A stretch of DNA of 64,000 nucleotides, from NCBI RefSeq assembly GCF_023502425.1, contig NZ_JAMFMA010000003.1, positions 620,001 through 684,000 on the forward strand, written 5' to 3'. The translations under genes and the position numbers were made by a program. Positions within the stretch are counted from its first letter, which is position 1, and each line of letters starts with the position of its first letter. This document shows positions 62,528 through 64,000 of the stretch, in pieces. The notes below the pieces were generated by a model. That model worked only from the letters and a program-made list of their open reading frames with translations, was not told the origin of the DNA and did not search any database. The stretch is from Flagellimonas spongiicola (GTDB lineage: Bacteria > Bacteroidota > Bacteroidia > Flavobacteriales > Flavobacteriaceae).

Positions 62528-62560
62528 AATCCGGGGTTACGCTCCGGATTTTTATTTTTG
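62528..62560 (+). terminator. Terminator whose U-tract contains the next -7 box
   Basis: AATCCGGGG (62528-62536), loop TTACG, CTCCGGATT (62542-62550), one G-U pair, then TTTATTTTTG. The tract includes TATTTTTG (62553-62560), a perfect -7 box 20 nt before the rhodanese ATG. Confidence 0.8.
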
Positions 62561-62580
62561 CAGAGCTAAAAATACTTACA

Positions 62581-62892
62581 ATGTCAGATTTATCTCAAGA
62601 AGCCTGGGAAAACCAACTGGAAAACGATAACAATGCTTTTATTTTGGACGTTAGAACTCCAGAAGAAGTTGAGGAAGGTTATATACCTGGCGCTACCAAT
62701 ATCGATATCTATTTAGGACAAGGGTTTTTGGATGGGTTGGAGGAATTGGACAAATCCAAGAATTATTATGTCTACTGCCGTTCCGGAAATCGCAGTGCGC
62801 AGGCCTGTGCGATTATGAATAGTGTCGGAATCGAGAACACCTTCAATTTGGAAGGCGGCTTCATGAACTGGGAGGGCGAGGTTGCACAATAA
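62581..62892 (+). CDS. Single-domain rhodanese-like sulfurtransferase
   Basis: A 103-residue cytoplasmic rhodanese domain: ILDVRTPEEVEEGYIPGATN and the active-site loop CRSGNRS with Cys66. It transfers sulfane sulfur, for example from thiosulfate, to thiol acceptors. The DinB-family gene follows after 3 bp. Confidence 0.93.
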   Translation: MSDLSQEAWENQLENDNNAFILDVRTPEEVEEGYIPGATNIDIYLGQGFLDGLEELDKSKNYYVYCRSGNRSAQACAIMNSVGIENTFNLEGGFMNWEGEVAQ

Positions 62893-62895
62893 CTT

Positions 62896-63405
62896 GTGGA
62901 TATTAAAGTAATTATAGCAGGACTGGATAACAATGCTGGTGTCTTCAAAGAAACACTAAGTGGTATACCAGCAGAATTGATTACTTGGAAACGTCAACCC
63001 TCAGACTGGAATTTATTGGGAATAGTTTGTCATTTGGTTGACGAGGAAAAGCTTGATTTTAGGGCAAGGGTAAAGCATGCATTGGAAACACCCAACATAC
63101 CCTTGGTTCCGTTTGATCCTATTGCCTTGATAGAAAAGCATAATTATGAGCATCAAGAATATTTGCAAATGGTCGATGCTTTTTTGGAAGAACGGGAAAA
63201 GTCAATTGAATGGCTTTCAAAATTAGGCGATGTGCCATGGTCAAATACCATTGACCATCCCTTTTTAGGGAAAATATCGGCGGCTTCGTTTCTGGCCAAT
63301 TGGTTGGCACATGATTACCACCATATTCGTCAAATAAATGTTATAAAACACGCATATTTGAAGCAGCTGTCAGGTGATGAACTAACCTATGCTGGTAAAT
63401 GGTGA
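62896..63405 (+). CDS. DinB-family four-helix protein
   Basis: A 169-residue DinB/YfiT-like protein. Metal-ligand-type histidines are seen in ICHLVDEEKLDF and LAHDYHHIRQIN, the usual three-His pattern of this fold, which includes thiol transferases. The start is GTG at 62896, 3 bp after the rhodanese stop. Thiol chemistry would fit the neighbours, but function is unproven. Confidence 0.85.
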   Translation: MDIKVIIAGLDNNAGVFKETLSGIPAELITWKRQPSDWNLLGIVCHLVDEEKLDFRARVKHALETPNIPLVPFDPIALIEKHNYEHQEYLQMVDAFLEEREKSIEWLSKLGDVPWSNTIDHPFLGKISAASFLANWLAHDYHHIRQINVIKHAYLKQLSGDELTYAGKW

Positions 63406-63426
63406 TCATTTCCTATATTTATAAAC

Positions 63427-64000
63427 ATGAAGGAAGACTTACTCCATTTTATATGGAGGTGCAATAAGCTTCAAGGACGACTTCTTACCACAACAACCTC
63501 CCAAAACATTGTAGTTAAAAATCCGGGCACCTTAAACAGGTATGCCGGTCCTGATTTCTTCAATGCCTTGGTGGAGGTAAACGGACAACTTTGGGCAGGA
63601 AATGTGGAGATACACCTCAAATCTTCAGATTGGTATGCGCACCACCATGAACTTGATTCGAATTATGACAATGTTGTGCTCCATGTTGTTTGGGAGGACG
63701 ATATTTCGGTGTTTAGGCAGGACGGTACACAAATTCCCACACTTGAGTTAAAGACGTATGTACCCGCTTCACTATTGCAACGATATCAACGTTTATTCCA
63801 GCATTATAACCCTGCATTCATAAAATGTGAAAAGGACTATGCCACAATAGACACTATTTTTTTGACTGGCATTCAGGAGCGACTTTACCTAGAGCGACTG
63901 GAACAAAAATCGAAATTAGTACTCAACTTGCTGCATCAGACTAAAAATGATTGGGAAGCCGTTTTGTTTCAATTGCTGGCCAAAAACTTTGGCACCAAAC
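63427..64000 (+). CDS. DUF2851-family protein, 3'-truncated by window edge
   Basis: An open frame from the ATG at 63427 runs to the right edge without a stop (191 codons visible). MKEDLLHFIWRCNKLQG, then LNRYAGPDFFNALVEVNGQ, WAGNVEIHLKSSDW and YDNVVLHVVWEDD match DUF2851, a Bacteroidota-type family of unknown function with nuclease-like features. It begins 21 bp after the DinB gene, so probably belongs to the same transcript. Confidence 0.88.
   Translation, partial: MKEDLLHFIWRCNKLQGRLLTTTTSQNIVVKNPGTLNRYAGPDFFNALVEVNGQLWAGNVEIHLKSSDWYAHHHELDSNYDNVVLHVVWEDDISVFRQDGTQIPTLELKTYVPASLLQRYQRLFQHYNPAFIKCEKDYATIDTIFLTGIQERLYLERLEQKSKLVLNLLHQTKNDWEAVLFQLLAKNFGTK

Noticed and set aside
1..64000. tRNA/rRNA genes, insertion sequences, CRISPR arrays, phage or conjugative elements
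   Set aside because: None seen: no cloverleaf-like or transposase-like sequence was recognised in the gaps, and the content is housekeeping throughout.

Overview
The window looks like chromosomal core DNA from a member of the Flavobacteriaceae (Bacteroidota), probably a marine genus; I cannot fix the genus. Reasons: AT-rich sequence; almost no Shine-Dalgarno motifs before starts; many TAnnTTTG elements (the Bacteroidota -7 promoter box) just upstream of genes, some with a TTG/TTTG -33 box 17-20 nt further up; ECF sigma factors with or beside an anti-sigma protein; an OMP_b-brl_3 type TonB receptor; a DUF1573 protein; and a phospholipid operon that includes an acyl-CoA-binding protein. Genes are packed tightly with many 1-17 bp overlaps. 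No gap between genes exceeds 300 bp. I see no tRNA, rRNA, insertion sequence, phage, CRISPR array or disrupted gene. Two genes are cut by the window edges: lpxK on the left and a DUF2851 gene on the right.

Layout. 1-779: 3' part of lpxK. 776-9561 (minus strand): hybrid histidine kinase, gap and lipA, an ECF sigma factor, a small Cys-rich membrane protein, an ECF sigma/anti-sigma pair, murB and a PLP aminotransferase. 9712-16714: aspartyl protease/PDZ protein, DUF1573 protein, valS and a TonB-dependent receptor. 16930-22027 (plus): LytS/LytTR two-component pair, then a Tat-exported GH109-like oxidoreductase/glycosidase, a GHMP sugar kinase and a nucleotidyltransferase, which could form a sugar salvage path. 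22137-30391 (plus): NTF2-like secreted protein with an unusual ECF sigma factor, a YdeP-type molybdoenzyme with a fatty-acid-hydroxylase-family membrane protein and a Crp/Fnr regulator, and a lipoprotein with duplicated LTD and spondin-like units. 35163-30452 (minus): rsfS, ftsH, LUD protein, cdsA, psd and ACBP. 35245-45889: birA, SRPBCC protein, pyrE, NUDIX hydrolase, M14 peptidase, response regulator and PAS kinase, coaD, ddl, PASTA protein, rluD-type synthase and yaaA. 46047-52845: ppc, TPR protein, UDG-like protein, outer-membrane barrel, lipoprotein and M20 peptidase. 59431-52877 (minus): complete trp operon EGDCFBA with its own leader. 59506-64000: yceI, nitroreductase and marR; two thioredoxin-fold proteins, rhodanese, DinB and DUF2851.

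The most striking structure lies in front of trpE. A full -33/-7 promoter (TTTG, 19 nt, TATCTTTG) is followed within 5 nt by an 18-codon reading frame with three consecutive Trp codons. A strong intrinsic terminator ends just before trpE. A 7-nt segment covering the leader stop codon is perfectly complementary to the terminator loop and 3' arm. Together these predict ribosome-mediated transcription attenuation. The same element search suggests leaderless transcripts for pyrE and the GH109-like gene, back-to-back promoters for valS and the DUF1573 gene, and two places where a terminator U-tract doubles as the next gene's -7 box. All promoter, operator and attenuator calls are read by eye and need RNA data.
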